From: Oscillospiraceae bacterium
GTDB taxonomy: Bacteria > Bacillota > Clostridia > Oscillospirales > Ruminococcaceae
Assembly: GCA_017547525.1 (NCBI GenBank)
Contig: JAFYPL010000020.1
Span: 1 to 47,917, forward strand
DNA: 47,917 nt
Direction of reading: 5' to 3'
The notes below the pieces were generated by a model. The model saw only the letters and a program-made list of their open reading frames with translations. It did no database searches and was not told the origin of the DNA. This document shows, in pieces, positions 14,680 to 23,460 of this stretch (the stretch's first letter is position 1; each line of letters starts with the position of its first letter). The position numbers and the translations under genes were made by a program.

Positions 14680-15873
14680 TTATGCTTTTTTCTTCTTTTT
14701 GCTGAGTACAGTAAACATAACAACAATACTGATACCAACAACAAGGAATACAAACCATGGTGTATAAGTAAGAACACCTGTCTGACCAGATGCAAAGTCA
14801 TACAAATAACCACCCACAGTATTGCCAAGGAATGCGATAAACACACCTACCAAACCCTGGAAGCCGTAGTAACCGGCAACTTTACCCGGACCGGCAAATT
14901 CCGCCACCTGTGCACTCTTTACAGGCATATACAGTGCATGACCGATTGCATAAACGATACAACCTATGTAAAGCATTGGAATATTAACAGCAAAGCCCAG
15001 TAAACTTACACCCATTGTGTAAAGCATGGAAGCAATACCGAATATCCGGTAGTTATTAAATTTCTTTTTAAAGAATTTTACCATAGGCAACTGCAGTGTG
15101 ATACCTATGAGAGATGCCAGTGTATACATGAAACCTACAGAATAAGTTGGGTCAATAACACCAAGTTTTACCGGAATTGTAAGATCTCTCTGCAGAATAA
15201 TGAATGAAGCAAAAGATGTGATAACCAGGAATTTAACAAACGGTTTATTCTTTGCACATTCCATAATGTTACCCACGATACCTGCTTTTGCTGCTTCTTC
15301 ATTTTTCAGGTTAGGCAGACATACAAAACTAACAACAATAGCCATTACGTACAGACCCGCACAGATAAGGCACATTACTCTGAAGTTAGAGAAAGAAACC
15401 AGAATAGAACCAAGTGTAGGGCCAATTACGTTACCACTGCTGTCCAGCATGTTGTAAATAGAGAACATTCTGGCGCGGTTTTCATCATTACTGATAGCAT
15501 CATAATACGCAGTGCTGGCTGGCAGGAAAAGTGCACCACCAAGACCAATCAGCGCACCACCTATAATGAAAAGAATGAAATCATCAGCAAATGCAAAAAT
15601 AACAAATGCCATTACTCGGGTAGTGATACCCATAATCATTGTGTTTTTACAGCCTATGATATTACCAAGAGGACCGCCGAAAACCATTGATATATTTGAG
15701 CTGATTTCACGTGCACTGGCAAGATAACCTACCAGCACAGCTGTAAACATTTTTTCATTATACAGGTAAGGGTTCAGCAGTGGGAGCAGCATATAAAAGC
15801 CCAATCCCAGCAGTACTGTATTCAGGTGAAGCGCAAACTGCGTAGCTTTTGATTCAAATGAACGAACTCCCAT
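14680..15873 (-). CDS. MFS transporter, probable nucleoside or purine carrier
   Basis: A 397-aa membrane protein with 12 predicted helices and a lysine-rich C-terminus (SKKKKKA). The MFS loop signature is divergent (GGPLGNIIGCKNTMIMG around residues 65-81), and helix 4/5 has ALIGLGGALFLPAS. The family gives no substrate. Its position matters: it starts 12 nt after the stop of deoD and shares the terminator of that operon, so import or export of nucleosides or bases is a reasonable inference. This has no direct sequence proof. A GGGTGAT ribosome-binding site precedes the ATG. Confidence 0.88.
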   Translation of the reverse strand: MGVRSFESKATQFALHLNTVLLGLGFYMLLPLLNPYLYNEKMFTAVLVGYLASAREISSNISMVFGGPLGNIIGCKNTMIMGITTRVMAFVIFAFADDFILFIIGGALIGLGGALFLPASTAYYDAISNDENRARMFSIYNMLDSSGNVIGPTLGSILVSFSNFRVMCLICAGLYVMAIVVSFVCLPNLKNEEAAKAGIVGNIMECAKNKPFVKFLVITSFASFIILQRDLTIPVKLGVIDPTYSVGFMYTLASLIGITLQLPMVKFFKKKFNNYRIFGIASMLYTMGVSLLGFAVNIPMLYIGCIVYAIGHALYMPVKSAQVAEFAGPGKVAGYYGFQGLVGVFIAFLGNTVGGYLYDFASGQTGVLTYTPWFVFLVVGISIVVMFTVLSKKKKKA

Positions 15874-15885
15874 TTAATCACCCAA

Positions 15886-16605
15886 TTACAGAGTGATAGC
15901 AGCGTTCAGAGCGATTTCCATCATGTCACGCAGGGCAACCTGACGAGCTTCAGCACTGATAGCTTCGTGTGTTACGTTGTTGTCAGAAACTGTTACGATA
16001 CATGCAGCATTTTTGCCCAGATAACGTGCGTTTGCAAACAGAGCAAAACTTTCCATTTCGCCAGCAACGATTTTTACTGGTGGTTCTGGTCTTTCGATAG
16101 ATGGATCAGAGTAGAATGCATCACCGGAAGCGATAGCACCAATATGGATTTTTTTGCCAGCTTCTTCAGCAGCTTTTTTCAGAGCTTCGTTGATAACTGG
16201 AGATGGGTCAAACAGATTTTCTTCATAACCGAATGCATCCAGAGCAAAGGAAGAACGGCTGTATGCTTTGTCAGCAAGAACAACGTCCAGAATTTTAACA
16301 TCTGGCTGGCTTGTACCTGCGGAACCAATTCTGATGATGTTTTCTACACCGTAGAAGTTGAACAGTTCGTAAGAGTAGATAGCGATGGATGGAATACCCA
16401 TACCGGAACCCATTACGGAAACTTCTTTACCTTTATATGTACCTGTAAAGCCCAGCATACCACGTACGTTGTTGAACTGTTTTACATTTTCCAGGAAGTT
16501 GTCAGCGATAAATTTAGCTCTCAGTGGGTCACCTGGCATGAGAACTGTTTTAGCAATTTCGCCAACTTTAGCAGTATTATGAGGAGTGCCTTTAAATTCT
16601 GACAT
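15886..16605 (-). CDS. deoD: Purine-nucleoside phosphorylase, DeoD type
   Basis: A 239-aa enzyme of the hexameric bacterial type. It cleaves purine (deoxy)ribonucleosides with phosphate to the base and (deoxy)ribose-1-phosphate. Signatures are VLMPGDPLRAKFIA at the start, SGMGIPS, RIGSAGT, GEMESFALFANA, and TVSDN with the catalytic aspartate. Length is typical (about 235-240). It follows deoB after a 96-nt gap with a stable hairpin, and precedes the MFS transporter. The ribose-1-phosphate product is the substrate of DeoB. Confidence 0.96.
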   Translation of the reverse strand: MSEFKGTPHNTAKVGEIAKTVLMPGDPLRAKFIADNFLENVKQFNNVRGMLGFTGTYKGKEVSVMGSGMGIPSIAIYSYELFNFYGVENIIRIGSAGTSQPDVKILDVVLADKAYSRSSFALDAFGYEENLFDPSPVINEALKKAAEEAGKKIHIGAIASGDAFYSDPSIERPEPPVKIVAGEMESFALFANARYLGKNAACIVTVSDNNVTHEAISAEARQVALRDMMEIALNAAITL

Positions 16606-16650
16606 AATAATTACCTACTTTCTTAATGTTAAATTGGTCTTATCATTCAA

Positions 16651-16680
16651 CTGGTTGCCACAATAAATTGCGGCAACCAG
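16651..16680 (-). other. Intercistronic hairpin between deoB and deoD
   Basis: CTGGTTGCC (16651-16659) and GGCAACCAG (16672-16680) form a 9-bp GC-rich stem. The - strand reading has no T-run after it (TTGAATGATAAG follows), so it is not an intrinsic terminator. It may be a processing or stability element that separates the expression of deoB and deoD. Confidence 0.55.
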
Positions 16681-16701
16681 GAAAAAACAAAATATTTTTA
16701 A

Positions 16702-17883
16702 TTATTTGAGAATCTGTGGCAGAAGGCTTGGAGCGTCCAGATCTGCTTCTACGCCCAGGTATTCAGCAACTGTTGCGCCGATATGTGCGTAAGATTTGAT
16801 TGTACCGATGTTACCTTCTTTAATATTCTTACCGTAAACGATAAGAGGAACACATTCTCTGGAATGGTCTGTAGATGGTGTGCCTGGGTCGCAGCCATGG
16901 TCAGCTGTGATCATGAGAACGTCATCTTCTTTCAGCAGTGGCAGCAGTTCAGCCAGCTGTTTGTCGAAGTCTGTTGCAGCCTGTGCATAACCATCAACGT
17001 TGTTTCTATGGCCATAAACCATGTCAAAGTCAACCAGGTTGATAAATGCCAGACCATCGAAATCTCTCTTAGCCAGATCGATAGTAACATTCATACCTTC
17101 TGTGTTGTTAGCTGTTTTGATTTTTTCTGTGATACCGTCGCCATCAAAGATATCGTAGATTTTACCTACACCGATAACATCTTTACCTGCTGCTTTGAGA
17201 TAGTCAAGAACAGTTTTCTTTGGTGGTTTCAGTGAGTAGTCATGACGGTTTTTAGTTCTTGTAAATGCACCTTTGCCTGTGCCAAGGAATGGACGTGCGA
17301 TAACACGACCTACAGCATGAACACCGGATTCTGTCAGCATGTCACGTGCCATCTGGCAGTAATCGTACAGCTGTTCAACAGAAACTACTTCTTCATGTGC
17401 TGCTACCTGGAATACAGAGTCAGCTGATGTGTAAACAATCAGGTCGCCTGTTTTCATGTGTTCTTCACCGAAGTCATCCAGTACCCGTGTGCCGGAGTAT
17501 GGTTTGTTACACAGAACTTTACGGCCAGTCAGTGCTTCGTATTTTTCAATTACATCTGCTGGGAAGCCATCTGGATAAACTGGAAGAGGCATGTCTCTTT
17601 CAACACCGGAAATTTCCCAGTGACCAATTGTTGTGTCTTTACCATTGGAAGCTTCGATAATTCTTGCGTAAGCTGCCTTTGGTGCTTCAACTTTTTCACC
17701 TGCTTCTACATCATCGATGTTGAAAAAGCCAAGTGAACCCATTACAGGCATATCAAACTTGTCACTTTTTGAAATAGAGAGAAGTGTGTCACTGCCTTCA
17801 TCGCCGAATTTTTCTGCGTCTGGTGCTTTACCGATACCGAAGCTGTCCAGAACGATCAGAAATACTCTTTTTTTGTCTGCCAT
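16702..17883 (-). CDS. deoB: Phosphopentomutase
   Basis: A 393-aa enzyme of the alkaline-phosphatase superfamily. It interconverts (deoxy)ribose-1-phosphate and (deoxy)ribose-5-phosphate using two Mn2+ ions. Metal ligand motifs are clear: VLDSFGIGKAPDAEKFGDEG near the N-terminus, DTTIGHWEISG with the phospho-acceptor threonine, and ITADHGCDPGTPSTDHSRE near the C-terminus. Length is typical. AAAGGAGAT precedes the start. It leads the deoB-deoD-MFS operon, which channels purine nucleoside breakdown to the pentose phosphate pathway. The 273-nt gap upstream is shared with the divergent pyk gene and is AT-rich; a TATAAT box sits on the - strand at about 17942-17947. Confidence 0.97.
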   Translation of the reverse strand: MADKKRVFLIVLDSFGIGKAPDAEKFGDEGSDTLLSISKSDKFDMPVMGSLGFFNIDDVEAGEKVEAPKAAYARIIEASNGKDTTIGHWEISGVERDMPLPVYPDGFPADVIEKYEALTGRKVLCNKPYSGTRVLDDFGEEHMKTGDLIVYTSADSVFQVAAHEEVVSVEQLYDYCQMARDMLTESGVHAVGRVIARPFLGTGKGAFTRTKNRHDYSLKPPKKTVLDYLKAAGKDVIGVGKIYDIFDGDGITEKIKTANNTEGMNVTIDLAKRDFDGLAFINLVDFDMVYGHRNNVDGYAQAATDFDKQLAELLPLLKEDDVLMITADHGCDPGTPSTDHSRECVPLIVYGKNIKEGNIGTIKSYAHIGATVAEYLGVEADLDAPSLLPQILK

Positions 17884-18156
17884 AATAGTATAATCTCCTT
17901 TTTGAATATGTTAATAAACCTAAAGTTCATACATAGCTGTATTATACATCTTTTCATATGTTTTGTATAGTACTTTACAAACATAAAAAATAAATATTTA
18001 TGAACGAAAAATACATATTTTGCTCATTTTACAACTATTTTCTATGGCAGAATACCGAATTAGCGGTTATAATAATGATGAATTTGTTATATTTTAAACA
18101 AATTCAGTTTTACAAAGAATTTAAAAGTACGTTTATCATATACAGGGGGATTTTTT

Positions 18157-19602
18157 ATGAGAAAAACCAAAATTATCTGTACTCTGGGTCCATCCACAGA
18201 CAGCCCAGAAATAATGAAACAGCTGATGCGTGAAGGTATGAACGTTGCACGTTTCAACTTCTCACACGGCACACATCAGGAACATCAGGACAGACTGAAA
18301 ATGGTTCAGAGATGCAGAACTGAACTCGGCCTTCCAGTTGCTGCTATGCTGGATACAAAAGGTCCTGAAATCCGTGTAGGTCTGTTCAAAGATGGCCCTA
18401 TCTATCTGGAACAGGGTGACAGATTTGTTCTGACTACAGAAGAAATCGAAGGCACAAAAGAAAAAGCTCACGTACGCTACAAAGACTTCCCAAGAGATGT
18501 TAAAGTAGGCACAAGAGTTCTTTTTGATGACGGTCTTATTGAATCTATCGTTGAAGAAATCAACGGTGAAGAAGTAACTGTAAAAATCATGAACGGTGGT
18601 AAACTGTCCAACAATAAAGGTGTTAACGTACCTGATGTTAAACTGTCTATGCCATTCGTAAGTGAAAAAGACAGAAGCGATATTATTTTCGGTATTGAAA
18701 ATGGCTATGACTACATTGCTCTGTCATTTACAAGATGTAAAGAAGACGTTCTGGAAGTAAGAAAAATTCTGGAAGAACATGGTTGCACATCTATCCGTCT
18801 GATTGCTAAACTGGAAAACCTGGAAGGTGTTGAAAAAATCGACGAAATTCTGGAAGTTGTTGACGCTGTAATGGTTGCTCGTGGTGACATGGGTGTTGAA
18901 ATTGACTTTGCAGAAATCCCAAGAATCCAGAAAGAAATCATCAAAAAATGTTTCAACTCTGGTAAACCAGCTATCACAGCTACACAGATGCTGGACTCCA
19001 TGATGGAAAAACCACGTCCAACAAGAGCTGAGGTAACTGACGTTGCTAACGCTATCTACGATGGTACATCTGCTATCATGCTTTCTGGCGAAACAGCTGC
19101 TGGTAAATATCCAGTAGAAGCAGTTAGAACAATGGCTGCTATCGCACAGGCTACAGAAAACAACATCGACTACAACGCTGAACTGCGCGCAAGAGACTAC
19201 GGCACAGGCCTGTCAATCACTGACGCTGTTGCTCACTCTGCATGTTCTATCTCCATGGACATTGGCGCTAAAGCTATCGTAACTGTAACACAGTCCGGTT
19301 ACACAGCAAGAAACATTTCCAAATATCGTCCAGGTCTGCCAATCATTGGTTGTACAGATACTGAACAGACATGCCGCCATCTGGCACTGTCCTGGGGTGT
19401 AACACCTGTTCTGATGAGCACAGTAAGAAGTACAGACGAACTGATTGACCTGTCTATCGCATCTGCTCTTAAAGAAAAACTGCTGGAAGATGGTGATACA
19501 GTTGTTGTAACAGCTGGTGTACCTGTAGGCGTTTCCGGTTCTACAAACATCCTGAAAGTTCAGACAGTAGGTAAAATCAGCCTCGGTCATCTGAAACTGT
19601 AA
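18157..19602 (+). CDS. pyk: Pyruvate kinase
   Basis: A 481-aa glycolytic enzyme that converts PEP and ADP to pyruvate and ATP. It opens with TKIICTLGPSTDSPEIM and shows NVARFNFSHG, MLDTKGPEIR, ARGDMGVEI, ITATQMLDSM and DGTSAIMLSGETAAGKYP, covering the substrate, K+/Mg2+ and ADP sites. It lacks the extra C-terminal PEP-utiliser-like domain found in Bacillus enzymes (about 585 aa). Codon choice is strongly biased (nearly all leucine as CTG), which fits high expression. AGGGGGA precedes the ATG, and a terminator follows at 19616. Confidence 0.97.
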   Translation: MRKTKIICTLGPSTDSPEIMKQLMREGMNVARFNFSHGTHQEHQDRLKMVQRCRTELGLPVAAMLDTKGPEIRVGLFKDGPIYLEQGDRFVLTTEEIEGTKEKAHVRYKDFPRDVKVGTRVLFDDGLIESIVEEINGEEVTVKIMNGGKLSNNKGVNVPDVKLSMPFVSEKDRSDIIFGIENGYDYIALSFTRCKEDVLEVRKILEEHGCTSIRLIAKLENLEGVEKIDEILEVVDAVMVARGDMGVEIDFAEIPRIQKEIIKKCFNSGKPAITATQMLDSMMEKPRPTRAEVTDVANAIYDGTSAIMLSGETAAGKYPVEAVRTMAAIAQATENNIDYNAELRARDYGTGLSITDAVAHSACSISMDIGAKAIVTVTQSGYTARNISKYRPGLPIIGCTDTEQTCRHLALSWGVTPVLMSTVRSTDELIDLSIASALKEKLLEDGDTVVVTAGVPVGVSGSTNILKVQTVGKISLGHLKL

Positions 19603-19615
19603 TAACAAATAACTT

Positions 19616-19656
19616 ACGGCAAGGTAACTTACGTTACCCTGCCGTTTTTATTTTTG
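19616..19656 (+). terminator. Terminator of pyk
   Basis: The stem ACGGCA (19616-19621) with TGCCGT (19640-19645) has an inner stem GGTAAC/GTTACC with one mismatch between them. It is followed by TTTTTATTTTT. Confidence 0.9.
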
Positions 19657-19713
19657 CAGCGCATACACAAATTTATACATCTGTGAATAATATAACTTCA
19701 CGGAGGTATTATT

Positions 19714-20571
19714 ATGAGCGAAATTGTGATGAATGAAAACAATGTAAATATACTTCAGGACGATGAATATGTACAGCCGGGCGCAACTCCACAGTGGCCC
19801 GGATATATACTCACTGTGGGAAGCACTGGTATAAATGTTTCTATTATGCAGTCTTACCTCAATGCCATACGCCGGCAGATGTACCCTTCCATTAGTTACC
19901 TTTCCGTGGATGGCATATATGGTAACAACACCAAAAATACTGTAATGCAATATCAGGGACTCAGCGGATTGAAACAGGATGGCATTATAGGCCAGCTTAC
20001 ATGGAATTCTATAACTGAAGATTACGCTTCCCTGCCCGTTTCACCAGAAAATATTTACCCCGGCAGTCCGCTACGCCCCGGTGATTCCGGTATTGAAGTA
20101 CGAAATATGCAGCTTAAACTAAACCGCCTTAACCCGGTATACACAGCAATAAACTACCAGTCTGCTGACGGAAAATACGGCACAAACATGACAAACGCAG
20201 TACGTCGTTTTCAGGGACAGTTCAATCTGACAACGGACGGCATAATCGGAGAAAAAACCTGGAATAAAATACTGGAAGTGCATACAGGTGTAGCAGTTAA
20301 TAACAATACTGCTGTTTCCTCATCATATCCTGGCTATGTGCTGAATACCGGTTCTTCAGGTGACAGCGTAAGGTTTATACAAAGTTATATGAACTACATA
20401 AACAGCCACTACTCATACGGATGGCCACTGCTGAGTGTAGATAGTAAATATGGTCAGCAAACTAAAGAGGTAGTGAAATTATTCCAGACAAAATATAGTC
20501 TTAAAGCTGATGGAATCGTAGGAAAAGACACCTGGCGGAAGATTATATCAACTTTCAATAGTGTAATATAA
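19714..20571 (+). CDS. Triple peptidoglycan-binding-domain protein
   Basis: A 285-aa protein made of three PG_binding_1-like repeats at residues about 28-107, 118-191 and 205-283. Each repeat has a PGY/PGS-x-L-x-x-G-x-x-G start, a helix with VxxxQSYLN, a DGxYG turn and a DGIIGxxTW end. No signal peptide, membrane helix or catalytic domain is visible, which is odd for a wall-binding protein. Similar repeat-only proteins occur in spore-forming Clostridia, but a role in spores is only a guess. A CGGAGGT ribosome-binding site fixes the start at 19714. Confidence 0.87.
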   Translation: MSEIVMNENNVNILQDDEYVQPGATPQWPGYILTVGSTGINVSIMQSYLNAIRRQMYPSISYLSVDGIYGNNTKNTVMQYQGLSGLKQDGIIGQLTWNSITEDYASLPVSPENIYPGSPLRPGDSGIEVRNMQLKLNRLNPVYTAINYQSADGKYGTNMTNAVRRFQGQFNLTTDGIIGEKTWNKILEVHTGVAVNNNTAVSSSYPGYVLNTGSSGDSVRFIQSYMNYINSHYSYGWPLLSVDSKYGQQTKEVVKLFQTKYSLKADGIVGKDTWRKIISTFNSVI

Positions 20572-20576
20572 AAAAT

Positions 20577-20607
20577 AAAGGCCCCTGACGGGGCTTTTAT
20601 TTTTTAT
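20577..20607. terminator. Bidirectional terminator
   Basis: GCCCC (20581-20585) pairs with GGGGC (20590-20594) and is extended outward by A-T pairs. It is followed by TTTTATTTTTTATT, with an A-rich tract on the other side. It separates the converging gene ends at 20571 and 20612. Confidence 0.85.
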
Positions 20608-20611
20608 TGAA

Positions 20612-21802
20612 TTACAGAACTCTGAGAACAGATTTTACATTAAAACCAGCCAGTTTTTCTTCCAGCTGTTCCTGTGTCATTTTTTCTGTGATAAATGCTG
20701 TTTCTTCGCCTACAGCAACCAGCTGTACTTCGCCAAATGCAGCTGCCACTTTTTCTGCAGTATCGTTTGTTGATACATAAAACTGCTGTGCAAACTTTTT
20801 ATAATCTGCAACCATTTCCGGTTTTTCAGCACCCCATACTGGGTAAACCGTACCAGTAGATTTTACACATTCCACAATATCATTCACAACTGCACTACCT
20901 GTAGGAAGGCTGCCTGCACCGCGGCCATAAAACGCCATTGTTCCTGCATTATCAGTTTCCAGCTGTGCTGCGTTAAACACATCATTTGCGGCAAAAAGAA
21001 TACCATTATTAAACACTGCATGTGGTGCTGTAACGATATACATTTTTTTGTCTTCTGTACGTTTTGCAACACCCAGCAGTTTGATGCAACCACCAATTGT
21101 TTTCAATGTATCTACATCTTCTATTCTTACGTTTCTTATGCCCTCTGTGTGTACATTTTCAGGCATAATATGATTACCATAAATAATATCTGCAAGGATA
21201 CAGATTTTGCGGCATGTGTCGATACCATCTACGTCTGCGGATGGGTCTGCTTCAGCATATCCCAGTTCCTGCGCCCGTTTCAGTGCAATATCAAATGACT
21301 GTTTTTCTTCAATCATTTTTGTGAGGATATAGTTTGTAGTACCATTGAGGATACCTGCTACAGAATTTACTGTATTTGCTTCCAGACAGTTACGTACACC
21401 ATGAATAACAGGAATCGCACCACCTACTGCACCTTCAAACATAAGATTTACATTTTTTTCTTTCGCAATATTCATCAGTTCAAAACCGTGTTTTGCAACC
21501 AATTCTTTATTGCTGGTAACTACGTGTTTGCCTTTCTCAAGAGCTGCTTTCACGTAATTATACGCCGGATTTGTACCGCCGATAGCTTCAACAACCACAT
21601 CAACCTCTTCATCGTTTTCGATAGTTGCAAAATCCATCACAAATTTTTCTTTATAGTCCACATCATAATCGTGACGTACAAGTACATACTTCAGTTCAAG
21701 TTTTTCGCCCGCCAGTTTTTCCAGCTGTTCAGCTTTTGAAGACAGTATATTCACTACGCCAGTACCTACCACACCGTGGCCCAAAAGTGCTATTTTTGCC
21801 AT
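20612..21802 (-). CDS. hom: Homoserine dehydrogenase
   Basis: A 396-aa NAD(P)-dependent enzyme that reduces aspartate semialdehyde to homoserine, the branch point to threonine and methionine. The Rossmann motif GHGVVGTGVVNIL is at residues 8-20. EGAVGGAIPVI, GILNGTTNYILTKM and GYAEADPSADVDGID are the catalytic-domain signatures. The last 50 residues resemble a shortened ACT domain, in keeping with feedback control, but are shorter than in enzymes of about 430 aa. GGAG precedes the ATG. It appears monocistronic, without the thrB or thrC neighbours often seen. Confidence 0.95.
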   Translation of the reverse strand: MAKIALLGHGVVGTGVVNILSSKAEQLEKLAGEKLELKYVLVRHDYDVDYKEKFVMDFATIENDEEVDVVVEAIGGTNPAYNYVKAALEKGKHVVTSNKELVAKHGFELMNIAKEKNVNLMFEGAVGGAIPVIHGVRNCLEANTVNSVAGILNGTTNYILTKMIEEKQSFDIALKRAQELGYAEADPSADVDGIDTCRKICILADIIYGNHIMPENVHTEGIRNVRIEDVDTLKTIGGCIKLLGVAKRTEDKKMYIVTAPHAVFNNGILFAANDVFNAAQLETDNAGTMAFYGRGAGSLPTGSAVVNDIVECVKSTGTVYPVWGAEKPEMVADYKKFAQQFYVSTNDTAEKVAAAFGEVQLVAVGEETAFITEKMTQEQLEEKLAGFNVKSVLRVL

Positions 21803-21844
21803 ATTAATTCTCCTGTGTTATTTATTCGGAATATCTTAATCTAT

Positions 21845-21873
21845 ATCCTATCATACACTGTCATTTTTAGCAA
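21845..21873 (-). promoter_or_regulatory. Candidate promoter of hom
   Basis: On the - strand, TTGCTA (21873-21868) and TAGGAT (21850-21845) are 17 nt apart, placing a start about 40 nt before the hom start codon. The -10 box is imperfect. Confidence 0.4.
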
Positions 21874-21883
21874 TTAAAAAGGG

Positions 21884-22720
21884 CTATTTCATTCTGAAAA
21901 TTACAGGCTTCATCTCATTATCCAGCACATGAAATTCCCATCCGTCTTCCTTGAGTGTTGTTATTATCCTGTCCAGTGCGGATACCGTAGTATTTTTTGT
22001 ATAAGAGTCGTGCATGATTACAACCGCACGTTCTTTACCTTTACAACCATCAATCACATTTTTATAAATGGCATCAGCACTCATTCCGGCGGCGCTGTCA
22101 CCGCTTTCCACGTTCCAGTCAAAATATATAAATCCCCTGCGGATCATTTCCCGGACTATATCTTTTCTGGTAGATTCATTATAGTTGTTGACGCTACCTC
22201 CGGGAAAACGAAAAATAAATGGTGCATAACCAGTATGAGTCTGTATGTAATCATAACATTTACTGAAATCCTGAAGATAATTGTCAACACTCCGATAGAT
22301 TTCTTTATACTTATGAGTAGCTGAATGAACACCGATAGTGTGACCTTCCTGTACTGCCTGTATCATAAAAGGTATGTATTCATCTTTATTTATCACAACA
22401 AAAAATGTAGCTTTTATATCGTGCCTCTTTAATATTTCCAATATTTCGCCTGTGCGAGGTGACGGGCCATCATCAAAAGTGAGATATACTTTTTTACTCA
22501 TATTCACATCATCTTCTTCCCGTAAAGTTTCTACCCGCTGTATGCTATGTGATGAAAACACAGGGGCGTATGTATCATGATAATCAAGCTGGTAGGAAAA
22601 AATCTGTATGGTGCGTTCAAAATCATCTGTATACACCGGCAATAATCTGCCCCGGGTATATCCAATACATATAAAAAATATGATGGTATAAACTGCTACG
22701 GGCAATGTTTTTTTATTCAT
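21884..22720 (-). CDS. Membrane-anchored polysaccharide deacetylase (NodB domain)
   Basis: A 278-aa protein. An N-terminal anchor (residues 6-24, LPVAVYTIIFFICIGYTR) precedes a NodB deacetylase domain (about 77-270). The motifs are complete: TFDDGPS (metal and base aspartates), HSATH (metal histidines), RFPGGS, DWNVESGD and IMHDS. It should remove acetyl groups from peptidoglycan or another N-acetylglucosamine polymer outside the cell. The family includes PdaA/PgdA-type enzymes. AGGTGAT precedes the start. It is transcribed toward hom with a 81-nt gap. Confidence 0.92.
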   Translation of the reverse strand: MNKKTLPVAVYTIIFFICIGYTRGRLLPVYTDDFERTIQIFSYQLDYHDTYAPVFSSHSIQRVETLREEDDVNMSKKVYLTFDDGPSPRTGEILEILKRHDIKATFFVVINKDEYIPFMIQAVQEGHTIGVHSATHKYKEIYRSVDNYLQDFSKCYDYIQTHTGYAPFIFRFPGGSVNNYNESTRKDIVREMIRRGFIYFDWNVESGDSAAGMSADAIYKNVIDGCKGKERAVVIMHDSYTKNTTVSALDRIITTLKEDGWEFHVLDNEMKPVIFRMK

Positions 22721-22775
22721 ATTATCACCTCGGTTTATAGTATTCGTTTTTCATTCATAATATTCGATAATGTGT

Positions 22776-22803
22776 TTGCAAACTACAAAAAATGATGTAT
22801 AAT
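22776..22803 (+). promoter_or_regulatory. Promoter of xpt
   Basis: TTGCAA (22776-22781) and TATAAT (22798-22803) are separated by 16 nt. The predicted leader is only about 45 nt, too short for a purine riboswitch. Confidence 0.65.
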
Positions 22804-22854
22804 TAAATAATAACATGATATTAAACACAACAAGAAACAGAGAGGAAAAGACAA

Positions 22855-23427
22855 ATGGAATTACTGAAAAATAAAATTCTTACTGATGGTATCGTACGTG
22901 AAGGCAATATTCTGAAAGTTGATAATTTTCTCAACCATCAGTTGGACATTGAATTTCTGAATGAACTGGGCAAAGAATTCTACCGTATTTTCGGTGATAA
23001 AAACATCACTAAAATTCTCACAATCGAAGCATCTGGCATTGCTATCGCATCTGTAACTGCGCAGTATTTCAAAGTACCTGTTCTTTTCGCTAAAAAAGCT
23101 AAAAGTATGAATTTGGATGGTAACCTCTATACATCCTCAGTTAAATCATATACATATGGTAAAGAATACACTATCACTGTAGCTAAAAAATTCCTGAATG
23201 AAAATGAACGTCTTCTTATCATTGATGACTTCCTGGCAAACGGTGCTGCACTTACAGGTCTGATTGATGTAGCTAATCAGGCTGGTGCATCTGTAGAAGG
23301 TCTTGGCATTGTTATCGAAAAAGGCTTCCAGGGCGGCGGCGACAAACTCAGAGAAGAAGGTTACAACCTTCACAGCCTTGCTATTGTTGACAGCATGGAT
23401 GACTGTAATATTGTTTTCAGAGAATAA
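22855..23427 (+). CDS. xpt: Xanthine phosphoribosyltransferase
   Basis: A 190-aa enzyme that converts xanthine and PRPP to XMP for purine salvage. The type I PRTase signature is LLIIDDFLANGAALTGL (PRPP loop, about residues 120-136). KILTIEASGIAIASVTAQYFKVPVLFAKK matches the Xpt subfamily and its base-binding region. Length is typical (about 190). GAGAGG precedes the ATG. The gene at 23461 follows after 33 nt with no terminator, so the two are probably co-transcribed. Confidence 0.96.
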   Translation: MELLKNKILTDGIVREGNILKVDNFLNHQLDIEFLNELGKEFYRIFGDKNITKILTIEASGIAIASVTAQYFKVPVLFAKKAKSMNLDGNLYTSSVKSYTYGKEYTITVAKKFLNENERLLIIDDFLANGAALTGLIDVANQAGASVEGLGIVIEKGFQGGGDKLREEGYNLHSLAIVDSMDDCNIVFRE

Positions 23428-23460
23428 TTAAAGAACGTATACATATACCCGGAGGTTTTT

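Noticed and set aside
16651-16680. Terminator between deoB and deoD
   Set aside because: The stem is strong but no T-run follows in the direction of transcription, so it was kept as an intercistronic hairpin only.
22804-22854. Purine riboswitch before xpt
   Set aside because: The predicted leader is only about 45 nt and lacks the three-way-junction motifs. Regulation by a guanine aptamer is not supported.
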